From Roseovarius sp. A-2 (GTDB lineage: Bacteria > Pseudomonadota > Alphaproteobacteria > Rhodobacterales > Rhodobacteraceae): a stretch of 64,000 bases of DNA. This document shows positions 37,179 to 45,599 of the stretch, piece after piece (the first letter of the stretch is position 1; every line of letters starts with the position of its first letter). The notes under the pieces are model-generated. The model was not told where the DNA came from. It saw only the letters and a list, made by a program, of their open reading frames with translations, and ran no database searches. The stretch lies in assembly GCF_002072155.1 (NCBI RefSeq), contig NZ_BDIY01000015.1:29624-93623 (forward strand), given 5' to 3'. The translations under genes were made by a program, and so were the position numbers.

Positions 37179-40100
37179 ATGGCCGACTTCAAGAAGATCC
37201 TGATCGCCAACCGGGGCGAGATCGCCATCCGCATCATGCGCGCCGCCAATGAGCTGGGCAAACGCACCGTCGCGGTCTTTGCCGACGAGGACAAGCTGAG
37301 CCTGCACCGGTTCAAGGCCGACGAGGCCTATCGCATCGGCGAGGGCATGGGGCCGGTCGCGGCCTATCTGTCGATCGAGGAGATCATCCGCGTGGCCCGC
37401 GAGTGCGGGGCCGACGCCATCCATCCCGGCTATGGCCTGCTGTCCGAAAACCCCGATTTCGTCGATGCCTGTGTTGCTGCGGGCATCACCTTTATCGGCC
37501 CCAGGGCGGACACCATGCGCGCGCTTGGCGACAAGGCGAGCGCGCGGCGCGTGGCCGTCGAGGCCGGCGTGCCAGTCATCCCGGCGACCGAGGTGCTGGG
37601 CGACGACATGAAGGCGATCTGCAAGGAGGCCGAGGCGGTCGGCTATCCGCTGATGCTCAAGGCGTCCTGGGGTGGCGGCGGGCGCGGCATGCGGCCGATC
37701 GATTCCGCGGAGGAGTTGGAGGAGAAGGTGCTGGAGGGGCGGCGCGAGGCCGAGGCGGCCTTTGGCAATGGCGAGGGCTATCTGGAAAAGATGATCCTGC
37801 GTGCGCGCCATGTCGAGGTGCAGATCCTCGGCGACAAGCATGGCAACATGTATCACCTCTACGAGCGGGATTGCTCGGTGCAGCGCCGCAATCAGAAGGT
37901 GGTGGAGCGCGCCCCTGCCCCCTATCTGAGCGAGGCGCAGCGCGAGGAGATCTGCCAGCTTGGTCACCGCATCTGCAAGCATGTGAATTACGAATGCGCG
38001 GGCACGGTCGAGTTCCTGATGGACATGGACACCGGTGAATTCTACTTCATCGAGGTCAACCCGCGCGTTCAGGTCGAGCATACCGTGACCGAAGAGGTCA
38101 CCGGCATCGACATCGTGCAGGCGCAGATCAAGATCGCCGAGGGCAAGACCCTGACCGAGGCCACCGGCAAGGCGTCGCAATACGACATCACGCTCAATGG
38201 TCACGCGCTGCAGACGCGGATCACCACCGAGGATCCGCTCAACAATTTCATCCCCGATTACGGTCGTATCACCGCCTATCGCAGCGCCACCGGCATGGGC
38301 ATCCGGCTGGATGGCGGCACCGCCTATTCGGGCGGCGTGATCACCCGCTATTATGACAGCCTGCTGACCAAGGTCACCGCATGGGCCCCCACCCCCGAGG
38401 CCGCCATCGCCCGGATGGACCGCGCGCTGCGCGAATTCCGCATTCGCGGCGTCAGCACCAATATCGCCTTTGTCGAGAACCTGCTCAAGCACCCGACGTT
38501 TCTGAACAACGAATACACCACCAAGTTCATCGACACGACGCCTGAGCTTTTCCAGTTCGAGAAGCGCCAGGATCGCGGCACCAAGGTGCTGACCTATATC
38601 GCCGATATCACGGTGAACGCGCACCCGGAGGTGGAGGGGCGCACGCGCCCGCCCGCCGATCTCAAGCTGCCGCGCGCCCCGCGCCCGCGCAATCCCAAGA
38701 TCGCCGACGGAGCCAAGCAGATCCTTGACAGCAAGGGACCGCAGGCCGTGGCCGACTGGATGGCGGCGCAAAAGCGGTTGCTGATCACCGACACCACGAT
38801 GCGTGACAGCCATCAGTCGCTGCTGGCCACGCGGATGCGCTCGATCGACATGATCGGCATCGCACCCAACTATGCCCATGACCTGCCCGGGCTGTTCTCG
38901 ATGGAATGCTGGGGCGGCGCGACCTTTGACGTGGCCTATCGCTTTCTCGGCGAATGCCCCTGGCAGCGGTTGCGCGACATTCGCGCAGCGATGCCCAACT
39001 TGCTCACGCAGATGTTGCTGCGCGGCTCGAACGGGGTGGGTTATACCAACTATCCCGACAATGTGGTCGCGGCCTTCGTCAAACAGGCCGCCGAGAGCGG
39101 GGTCGACCTGTTCCGCGTCTTCGATCCACTGAACTGGGCCGAAAACATGCGCGTCTCGATGGATGCGGTGCTCGACTCGGGCAAGATCCTTGAGGCGGCG
39201 ATCTGCTATACCGGCGACATCCTCGATCCGGCCCGCTCGAAATACGACCTGAAATACTATCTCGACATGGCGCATGAGCTGAAGGCGGCGGGTACCCATA
39301 TCCTGTGCATCAAGGACATGGGCGGTCTGATGAAACCCGCCACGGCGAGCGTGCTTTTCAAGGCGCTCAAGGAAGAGGTGGGCCTGCCGCTGCATTTCCA
39401 CACCCATGACACGGCGGGCATTGCCGGGGCGACCATCCTTGCCGCCTCCGAGGCCGGGGTGGATGCGGTCGATTGCGCGATGGACGCGCTGTCGGGCAAC
39501 ACAAGCCAAGCGACACTTGGCACCATCGTCGAGGCGCTGCGCCATACCGGGCGCGACACCGGGCTCGACATCGCCGCCATCCGGCAGATCTCGAATTATT
39601 GGGAATCGGTGCGCGACCATTACGCCGCCTTCGAGAGCGGCATGCAGTCGCCCACCTCCGAGATCTACCTGCACGAGATGCCCGGCGGGCAGTTCACCAA
39701 TCTCAAGGCGCAGGCCCGCTCGATGGGGATGGAAGACCGCTGGCACGACATCGCGCGCACCTATGCCGATGTGAACCAGATGTTCGGCGATGTGATCAAG
39801 GTAACACCCATTGCCAAGACCGTCGGCGATCTCGCGCTGATGATGGTCAGCCAGGGCCTGACCTGCGAGGATGTGCTTAACCCCAAGACCGAGGTCAGCT
39901 TTCCCGACAGCGTGGTGACGCTGATGAAAGGCTATGTTGGCCAGGCACCCGGCGGCTTTCCCGAGGCCATCGTCAAGAAGGTGCTCAAGGGCGAAGAGCC
40001 GATCACCGTGCGCCCCGGCACGTTGTTGCCGGCCGAGGATCTCGGTGCGCGCCACGCCGAACTGGTCGAGCGCTTTGGCGAGAGCATCGACAACGAGGAT

Positions 40101-40619
40101 CTGATGGGCAGCCTGATGTATCCCAAGGTGTTCGCCGAGTACATGGAGCGCCACGCGGTGCACGGCCCGGTGCGCACCCTGCCCACCCGCACCTATTTCT
40201 ACGGGATGCAGCCGGGCGAGGAGGTCAGCGTCGAGATAGACCCCGGCAAGATCCTCGAAATTCGCCTACAGGCGCTGTCCGAGACCAACGAGGAAGGCGA
40301 CGTCAAGGTCTTCTTCGAGTTGAACGGCCAGCCCCGCGTGATCCGTGTGCCCGACCGCAAGGTGAAATCCACCGCTGCCGCCCGGCCCAAGGCCGAGAGC
40401 GGGAACCCCGCCCATATCGGCGCGCCGATGCCCGGCGTGGTGGCCAGCGTGGCGGCCAAGGTGGGGGCCACGGTCGGCGCGGGCGATCTGCTGCTGACCA
40501 TCGAGGCGATGAAGATGGAAACCGGCATCCACGCCGAACGCGACGCGGTGGTCAAGGCGGTGCATGTCCAGCCCGGCAGCCAGATCGACGCCAAGGATCT
40601 GCTGGTGGAGTTCGAATAA
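37179..40619 (+). CDS. pyc: Pyruvate carboxylase
   Basis: A 1146-residue three-domain enzyme that makes oxaloacetate for anaplerosis. The biotin carboxylase domain (about 1-450) starts KKILIANRGEIAIRIMRAA. The carboxyltransferase domain (about 530-1000) has DTTMRDSHQSLLATR. The biotinyl domain at the C terminus carries EAMKMETG with Lys1112. The ATG at 37179 is set by homology; the preceding 298 bases hold no gene and are AT-rich at 36890-36960, suiting a promoter. Confidence 0.97.
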   Translation: MADFKKILIANRGEIAIRIMRAANELGKRTVAVFADEDKLSLHRFKADEAYRIGEGMGPVAAYLSIEEIIRVARECGADAIHPGYGLLSENPDFVDACVAAGITFIGPRADTMRALGDKASARRVAVEAGVPVIPATEVLGDDMKAICKEAEAVGYPLMLKASWGGGGRGMRPIDSAEELEEKVLEGRREAEAAFGNGEGYLEKMILRARHVEVQILGDKHGNMYHLYERDCSVQRRNQKVVERAPAPYLSEAQREEICQLGHRICKHVNYECAGTVEFLMDMDTGEFYFIEVNPRVQVEHTVTEEVTGIDIVQAQIKIAEGKTLTEATGKASQYDITLNGHALQTRITTEDPLNNFIPDYGRITAYRSATGMGIRLDGGTAYSGGVITRYYDSLLTKVTAWAPTPEAAIARMDRALREFRIRGVSTNIAFVENLLKHPTFLNNEYTTKFIDTTPELFQFEKRQDRGTKVLTYIADITVNAHPEVEGRTRPPADLKLPRAPRPRNPKIADGAKQILDSKGPQAVADWMAAQKRLLITDTTMRDSHQSLLATRMRSIDMIGIAPNYAHDLPGLFSMECWGGATFDVAYRFLGECPWQRLRDIRAAMPNLLTQMLLRGSNGVGYTNYPDNVVAAFVKQAAESGVDLFRVFDPLNWAENMRVSMDAVLDSGKILEAAICYTGDILDPARSKYDLKYYLDMAHELKAAGTHILCIKDMGGLMKPATASVLFKALKEEVGLPLHFHTHDTAGIAGATILAASEAGVDAVDCAMDALSGNTSQATLGTIVEALRHTGRDTGLDIAAIRQISNYWESVRDHYAAFESGMQSPTSEIYLHEMPGGQFTNLKAQARSMGMEDRWHDIARTYADVNQMFGDVIKVTPIAKTVGDLALMMVSQGLTCEDVLNPKTEVSFPDSVVTLMKGYVGQAPGGFPEAIVKKVLKGEEPITVRPGTLLPAEDLGARHAELVERFGESIDNEDLMGSLMYPKVFAEYMERHAVHGPVRTLPTRTYFYGMQPGEEVSVEIDPGKILEIRLQALSETNEEGDVKVFFELNGQPRVIRVPDRKVKSTAAARPKAESGNPAHIGAPMPGVVASVAAKVGATVGAGDLLLTIEAMKMETGIHAERDAVVKAVHVQPGSQIDAKDLLVEFE

Positions 40620-40642
40620 CGCGCCGGTCGCCGATCAGTCAC

Positions 40643-40718
40643 CGTCCCCCTCGTGCCTGATCCCGGGGGGGGGCTGTCGGCCAACAAGAGATCCTCCGGT
40701 CAAGCCAGAGGATGACGG
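40643..40718 (-). repeat. Palindromic repeat related to valS insertion
   Basis: The end of the element, GAGATCC then GTCAAGCC and GAGGATGACGG (40688-40718), matches the valS element on its complementary strand. The other end is decayed (CCGTCCCCCTCGTGCC) and a run of G disrupts the centre. It is in the pyc-phosphodiesterase gap. Confidence 0.65.
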
Positions 40719-40803
40719 CCCGCACCCGGCGACGGAATGACTTTGCCCGGGCGAAAAATTCGGCCATGCTGCGCACAGGTCTTCTCTGTCGCAGGCAGCC
40801 CAT

Positions 40804-41604
40804 ATGCAAAAGGTCATCGTCTTCACCGATATCCACCTTGTCCCCGAGGGCCAGACGATCATCGGGCTCGACCCCTGCGCACGCTTCGTGCAGGGTCTTG
40901 CCCATGCGCTCGACAATCACCCCGACGCCGCGCGTGTGGTGTTGTGCGGTGATCTGACCCATAACGCCGCCCCGCCGGAATATGCCAGGCTGCGCGCCGC
41001 CCTCGATACCTGTCCCCTGCCGGTTTCGCTGATGCTGGGCAATCACGACCGGCGTGCGCCCTTTCTTGCGGCCTTTCCCGACGTCGAGCGGATGGAGACG
41101 GGCCATATCCAGCACCACGCCGATATCGGGGGCTATCGTCTGATCTGTCTCGATACGCTCAATGAAGAGGCCGAGGACACGCATTCCGGCTGGCTCTGCC
41201 CGGCGCGGCTGGACTGGCTGGATGAGCGGCTGGCCGAGGCGGGCGACCGGCAGGTGATCGTCTTTGCCCACCATCCGCCCATCGAGACCGGTTTCAAGGG
41301 GATGGATTGGATCGGGTTGAAAAACCGTGCCGCGCTTATCGCGCGGCTCCGGGCGGCGGGCAACGTGGCGCAGATCGTCTCGGGGCATATCCACCGCACA
41401 ATCCAGGGGTCGGCGGGCGGTATCCCCGTCGCCATCTTCAAAAGCCCCTGTCACCAGATGCCCATGGCCCTGGGGTATCAGGACCCAAGCCTGTCGATTG
41501 ACGAGCCCGGCGCCTATGGTCTGGTGCTGCTGACCGATGACGGCGTGATCGTGCATAGCGAGGATTTCAGCCTGCCCCCGCGCAACGCACAGATTTACGC
41601 CTGA
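40804..41604 (+). CDS. Metallophosphoesterase (CpdA/GpdQ-like)
   Basis: A 266-residue calcineurin-like phosphodiesterase. The five metal motifs are present: TDIHL, GDLTHN, GNHD, AHHPP and GHIHR. Members cleave cyclic nucleotides or glycerophosphodiesters. No membrane segment or signal peptide. The ATG at 40804 follows a weak ribosome site. Confidence 0.88.
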   Translation: MQKVIVFTDIHLVPEGQTIIGLDPCARFVQGLAHALDNHPDAARVVLCGDLTHNAAPPEYARLRAALDTCPLPVSLMLGNHDRRAPFLAAFPDVERMETGHIQHHADIGGYRLICLDTLNEEAEDTHSGWLCPARLDWLDERLAEAGDRQVIVFAHHPPIETGFKGMDWIGLKNRAALIARLRAAGNVAQIVSGHIHRTIQGSAGGIPVAIFKSPCHQMPMALGYQDPSLSIDEPGAYGLVLLTDDGVIVHSEDFSLPPRNAQIYA

Positions 41605-41709
41605 CTTTGCTGCGGGCTTTCCCAGTTGGAAAAAATCGGCCATGATCCTAGCTCGTACTGAGTGTTCGGCGCGGGCCTGCCCGCCTGCCGGACGAGGGAG
41701 GACTGAGAC

Positions 41710-42003
41710 ATGTGCCGAATATTCGCCGGGCAGGACCCGGACCGCTACACGTTGGAAACACGCCGCATGCGCCTGAATGGGCAGAGCACGAGCATCCGGC
41801 TGGAGAAGTCATTCTGGGGCATTCTGGATGAAATCGCCGCGAGCGAGGGGCTGAGCACGCCCGGCTTCGTCTCGAAGCTGCATGCGGAGGTGCTTGAATT
41901 GCATGGCGAGCCTGCCAATTTCACCTCGCTCTTACGCTGCACCTGCCTTGTGCACCGAGAGAACCCGCCGGAGGCGGAGACACGGCGGATGGCGGCGGAG
42001 TGA
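41710..42003 (+). CDS. Ribbon-helix-helix domain protein
   Basis: A 97-residue protein. The centre (TSIRLEKSFWGILDEIAASE, then LSTPGFVSKLHAEVLE) is an RHH_4-type DNA-binding domain. The N terminus MCRIFAGQDP is typical of this Rhodobacterales group. GAGGGAGG precedes the ATG. Target genes unknown. Confidence 0.82.
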   Translation: MCRIFAGQDPDRYTLETRRMRLNGQSTSIRLEKSFWGILDEIAASEGLSTPGFVSKLHAEVLELHGEPANFTSLLRCTCLVHRENPPEAETRRMAAE

Positions 42004-42334
42004 GAGGCGGGCAGAAATGGCCTGGAGTTGCCGTTGCCGCATCCCGCGCGAAACGCACCGAAGGTGCCGCGCGATCGCCGGGCCGTCCCGCGGCCTGGCG
42101 ATTTGAGGGCGAGCGCAATGTGTCGAGGCGACAATGACTTGGCTGGCATAAAGCACGTGCCACGACCGTCGCATCGCCAGTCCTCGGCCCTGCGATCACG
42201 CGGCACCTTCTGGCGGGGCGCTATGTCCGCTCAAGGCCACCCCCCCCTACCCCCCCTGTAGTATCCCCTTACTACCCGTCCATCCTGCCCTTTGGTAAAC
42301 TTTCCGGACCAACTGCAATGATCCGGAGGGCATG
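42004..42334. other. Intergenic region with repeat and C-rich tract
   Basis: This 331-bp gap contains copy B of the dispersed repeat, then a C-rich pyrimidine tract (42240-42260) and the dyad GTAGTA/TACTAC near 42258-42276 just before the VOC gene. No coding region is supported. Confidence 0.5.
42064..42187 (-). repeat. Dispersed intergenic repeat, copy B
   Basis: Read on the minus strand it carries GGACTGGCGAT, GGCACGTGCTTTATGCCAGCC and CAAATCGCCAGGCCGCGG in the same order as copy A at 11671-11803. Identity is patchy, as expected for old copies. Confidence 0.6.
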
Positions 42335-42730
42335 ATGGCCAAAGCCATTCACAGCATGATTCGCGTTATGGACGAGGCGCGGTCGGTTGATTTCTACAAA
42401 CGCGCGTTCGGGCTCGACGTGGCCGACCGGCTGGATTTCGAGAAATTCACACTCGTCTACATGTCCAACGACGAAAGTCCCTTCGAGGTGGAACTGACCG
42501 TCAACAAGGGCCGCGCCGAACCCTATGACCTGGGCGACGGCTATGGCCATCTGGCGGTTCTGGTCGAGGATCTGGAGGCCGAGCATGCGCGGTTCGAAGC
42601 GGAGGGATTGACCCCCCGCAAGATCGTCGAATTCGCACCTGACGGCAAACTGGTGGGCAAGTTCTTTTTTGTGGCTGATCCGGACGGCTATGAAATCGAG
42701 GTCCTACAACGCGGCGGACGTTTCAAATGA
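42335..42730 (+). CDS. VOC-family protein, glyoxalase I type
   Basis: A 131-residue vicinal-oxygen-chelate protein. Metal ligands fit the glyoxalase I order: His near residue 5 (HSMIRV), Glu in FEVELT, His in GYGHLA and Glu in GYEIEVL. It would isomerise the methylglyoxal-glutathione adduct. GGAGG sits eight bases before this ATG; the ATG three bases upstream is less well spaced. Confidence 0.87.
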   Translation: MAKAIHSMIRVMDEARSVDFYKRAFGLDVADRLDFEKFTLVYMSNDESPFEVELTVNKGRAEPYDLGDGYGHLAVLVEDLEAEHARFEAEGLTPRKIVEFAPDGKLVGKFFFVADPDGYEIEVLQRGGRFK

Positions 42731-42734
42731 CAAC

Positions 42735-42764
42735 ACGGGCGCAGCCGGGAAGGGCCGCGCCCGT
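42735..42764 (+). terminator. Terminator-like hairpin after VOC gene
   Basis: ACGGGCGC / GCGCCCGT stem followed by TTCATTTCAT. It lies four bases after the VOC stop and ends just before the ribosome site of the next gene, so it may also work as an attenuator. Confidence 0.6.
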
Positions 42765-42787
42765 TTCATTTCATGGGAGGAGAACCA

Positions 42788-43312
42788 ATGACCGATACCA
42801 AAGCCCGACAGGGGCTCACACGGCGCGACTTGCTCGCGCGGTCCATGGCGGCGGGCGCAAGTTTCGTCGTCGGCAGCAGTTTCGTCGCAAGCCATGATGC
42901 GGCCTGGGCGCTGGAGACCACGGCGCTCAAGCCCGAAACCATGGCGACGCTCATTCAGATGGCGCGCGACATCTATCCGCATGACCATCTGGCGGATGAA
43001 TATTACGCCGTCGCCGTCAAGGGCTATGACACGCCCGAGGCCGCCGAGGGGGTCGAGGCCGGGATTGCCGGGCTGAACGCGGCGGCCCGAGGCAAGGGCC
43101 ATGCCGATTACCTGAGCATCGGATGGGAGCGCGACCGCGTCGATATCCTGCGCGGTATCGAAGACAGTGCATTCTTTCAGCAGGTGCGCGGCGGTCTGGT
43201 GACCGGCCTCTATAACCAAAAGGCGGTCTGGCCGCTGTTTGGCTATGAGGGCGAATCCTTTTCCAAGGGCGGCTACATCAATCGCGGTTTTGACGACATC
43301 AACTGGCTCTGA
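42788..43312 (+). CDS. Tat-exported small subunit of GMC dehydrogenase
   Basis: A 174-residue protein with a twin-arginine signal (TRRDLLARS at about 10-18, hydrophobic core to ~35). The remainder resembles the small subunit (gluconate 2-dehydrogenase subunit 3-like) that escorts GMC dehydrogenases to the periplasm. GGGAGGAG precedes the ATG. The GMC gene follows after 28 bases. Confidence 0.82.
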   Translation: MTDTKARQGLTRRDLLARSMAAGASFVVGSSFVASHDAAWALETTALKPETMATLIQMARDIYPHDHLADEYYAVAVKGYDTPEAAEGVEAGIAGLNAAARGKGHADYLSIGWERDRVDILRGIEDSAFFQQVRGGLVTGLYNQKAVWPLFGYEGESFSKGGYINRGFDDINWL

Positions 43313-43340
43313 GCCATAGCCAACTGAGGAGGACCCAACT

Positions 43341-44912
43341 ATGGCTGCACCTTTTGATCTGACCGACGACTCTGTGATCGTCGTAATCGGCACCGGCGCG
43401 GGCGGCGGCGTGCTGTCCAATGAACTGGCGCAACGCGGCGTGTCCGTGGTGGCGCTGGAAGCGGGCGGGCGCTACCTGCCCGAAGATTATATCAACGACG
43501 AATGGGAAAGCTTTGGCCAACTGGCCTGGCTTGATGCGCGCACCACATCGGGTGACTGGCGCGTGGCCAAGGATTTTTCGGGCCTGCCGGCCTGGATCGT
43601 CAAGGCCGTTGGCGGCACCACCACCCATTGGGCGGGGGCGAGCCTGCGCTTTCAGGACCACGAATGGAAGGCCAAGACCAACTATGGCCCGGTACAGGGC
43701 GCGAACCTGCTGGATTGGCCGATTGACGGCGCTGAAATGGCGCCCTGGTATGATCTGGCCGAGAAAAAGCTTGGCGTGACGCGCACCAACGGCATTCCCG
43801 GCCTGCCCGGCTGCAACAACTACAAGGTGTTCGAGGCCGGCGCCAAGGCGCTTGGCTATGAAGAGGTCCACACCGGGCGCATGGCAATCAACAGCCAGGA
43901 AAATGACGGTCGCTCGGCCTGTCAGCAGACCGGCTTTTGCTTTCAGGGCTGTAAATGGGGCGCCAAATGGTCCGCCGCCTATACCGATATCCCGCGCGGC
44001 GAAGCGACCGGCAATCTTGAAGTGCGCGCCAAGGCGCATGTGCAGCGGATCGAGCACGGGGCCGATGGCCGCGTCAACGCGGTGATCTATGTCGATGAAA
44101 ACGGCACCGAGCACAAACAGATGGCGCGCGCCGTCTGTGTGGCCGGCAATTCGTTCGAGAGCCCGCGTCTGTTGCTCAACTCGGCCACGTCGATGTATCC
44201 CGACGGGCTTGCCAATAGCTCGGGTCAGGTGGGGCGCAACTATATGCGGCACCTGACTGGCTCGGTCTACGGCGTCTTTGACAAGCCGGTGAAGATGTGG
44301 CGTGGCACCACCATGGCCGGCATCATGCAGGACGAGGCCCGCCTTGATCCATCGCGCGGCTTTGTCGGCGGCTACGAGCTTGAAACCCTGTCGCTTGGTC
44401 TGCCGTTCATGGCAGCCTTCCTTGATCCGGGCGGCTGGGGGCGTGAATTCACCACCGCGCTTGATTCCTATGAGAACATGGCCGGGATGTGGATTGTCGG
44501 CGAAGACATGCCGCAGGAAACCAACCGCGTGACCCTCAACCATGACGTTAAGGATCAGTTCGGCATGCCGGTGGCGAATGTGCATTATTCCGATCACCCC
44601 AACGACCGGGCGATGCGCGATCACGCCTATAAACAGGGCATGGCGATCTATGATGCCGTGGGCGCCACCCGTAGCTTTCCAACACCGCCCTACCCGTCGA
44701 CGCACAACCTTGGCACCAACCGGATGTCCGAGAACCCGCGCGACGGTGTGGTCAACCGCAATGGCCGGACCCACGATATCGAGAACCTGTTTGTCTCGGA
44801 CGGGTCGCAATTCACCACAGGGGCGGCGGAAAACCCGACGCTGACGATCGTGGCGCTTGCCATACGGCAGGCCGATCACATCGCGGGGGAACTGTCACGC
44901 GGCAACCTCTGA
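43341..44912 (+). CDS. GMC-family dehydrogenase, large subunit
   Basis: A 523-residue FAD enzyme. The dinucleotide motif GTGAGGGVLSNELAQRG is near residues 17-33 and the C-terminal GMC signature is SDGSQFTTGAAENPTLT. A Cys-rich stretch CQQTGFCFQGCKWG (about 194-207) resembles the 3Fe-4S ligand region of FAD-GDH-type enzymes. It has no signal of its own and is likely carried out by the Tat small subunit. It oxidises a sugar or alcohol in the periplasm; no cytochrome subunit follows, so the electron acceptor is elsewhere. Confidence 0.9.
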   Translation: MAAPFDLTDDSVIVVIGTGAGGGVLSNELAQRGVSVVALEAGGRYLPEDYINDEWESFGQLAWLDARTTSGDWRVAKDFSGLPAWIVKAVGGTTTHWAGASLRFQDHEWKAKTNYGPVQGANLLDWPIDGAEMAPWYDLAEKKLGVTRTNGIPGLPGCNNYKVFEAGAKALGYEEVHTGRMAINSQENDGRSACQQTGFCFQGCKWGAKWSAAYTDIPRGEATGNLEVRAKAHVQRIEHGADGRVNAVIYVDENGTEHKQMARAVCVAGNSFESPRLLLNSATSMYPDGLANSSGQVGRNYMRHLTGSVYGVFDKPVKMWRGTTMAGIMQDEARLDPSRGFVGGYELETLSLGLPFMAAFLDPGGWGREFTTALDSYENMAGMWIVGEDMPQETNRVTLNHDVKDQFGMPVANVHYSDHPNDRAMRDHAYKQGMAIYDAVGATRSFPTPPYPSTHNLGTNRMSENPRDGVVNRNGRTHDIENLFVSDGSQFTTGAAENPTLTIVALAIRQADHIAGELSRGNL

Positions 44913-44932
44913 GACGGGGCTGCGCGTTCTCT

Positions 44933-44963
44933 CCCGGCACCGTCCTCTCCCCATGGTGCCGGG
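44933..44963. terminator. Terminator between GMC and plsY genes
   Basis: A perfect 9-bp stem CCCGGCACC / GGTGCCGGG with a 13-base loop, followed on the plus strand by GGAAATTT. It separates two convergent genes. Confidence 0.65.
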
Positions 44964-44987
44964 GGAAATTTCGTGGCGCGCGTCGAC

Positions 44988-45599
44988 TCAGCCTTTCTGG
45001 CCGATCTTCGGCTCCGTTCCAGCCCTGATCCGCGCGATATTCTCGCCGTGCCGCCAGAAGATCAGCGCCGTCAGCAGCACCGCCAGCACGAGCGCCCCGC
45101 TATAGCCCAGAAGCAGCACCCACAGCGCCGAAGAGGCCGCCGCAACCAGCGCCCCCATCGACGAGATCCGCGACAGCTTCGCCGCCGCGAGCCATGTCAG
45201 GCAACAGGCCACCCCCACCGGCCAGGCCAGCGCCAGCATGACGCCGAGGAAGGTCGCCACCCCCTTGCCGCCGCGAAAGCCCAGCCAGACCGGGTAGCAA
45301 TGGCCAAGAAGCACCATGAGCGCGGCTAACTGCACCGCATCGCCCCCCGCATAGGCCCGCGCCAGCAGCACCGCGACCGCACCCTTGGCCCCGTCGAGTA
45401 GCAGCGTCAGCGCCGCCGCCGTCTTGTTGCCGGTGCGCAGGACATTCGTGGCACCGATATTGCCCGAGCCGATCTCGCGCAGATTGCCCAGCCCCATGAC
45501 CCGCGCCAAAACCATGCCGAAGGGGATCGAGCCGAGACCGTAGCCGATCACGGACCAGAGCAGAAGCACGCTCAACTCGCTGTCGAAAGGGGGCATCAC
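44988..45599 (-). CDS. plsY: Acyl-phosphate glycerol-3-phosphate acyltransferase
   Basis: A 203-residue membrane enzyme with five membrane segments. PlsY motifs are visible: GSIPFG (near 18), GSGNIGATN, and GHCYPVWLGFRGGKGVAT. It transfers the acyl group from acyl-phosphate to glycerol-3-phosphate, the first step of phospholipid synthesis. It overlaps the pyrC-like gene by four bases and ends the pyrB operon. Confidence 0.95.
   Translation of the reverse strand: MMPPFDSELSVLLLWSVIGYGLGSIPFGMVLARVMGLGNLREIGSGNIGATNVLRTGNKTAAALTLLLDGAKGAVAVLLARAYAGGDAVQLAALMVLLGHCYPVWLGFRGGKGVATFLGVMLALAWPVGVACCLTWLAAAKLSRISSMGALVAAASSALWVLLLGYSGALVLAVLLTALIFWRHGENIARIRAGTEPKIGQKG

Noticed and set aside
36924..40163. 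A 1079-codon open frame on the minus strand opposite pyruvate carboxylase.
   Set aside because: It is an antisense shadow caused by GC-rich third positions; its translation shows no family features, while the plus strand is a full Pyc.
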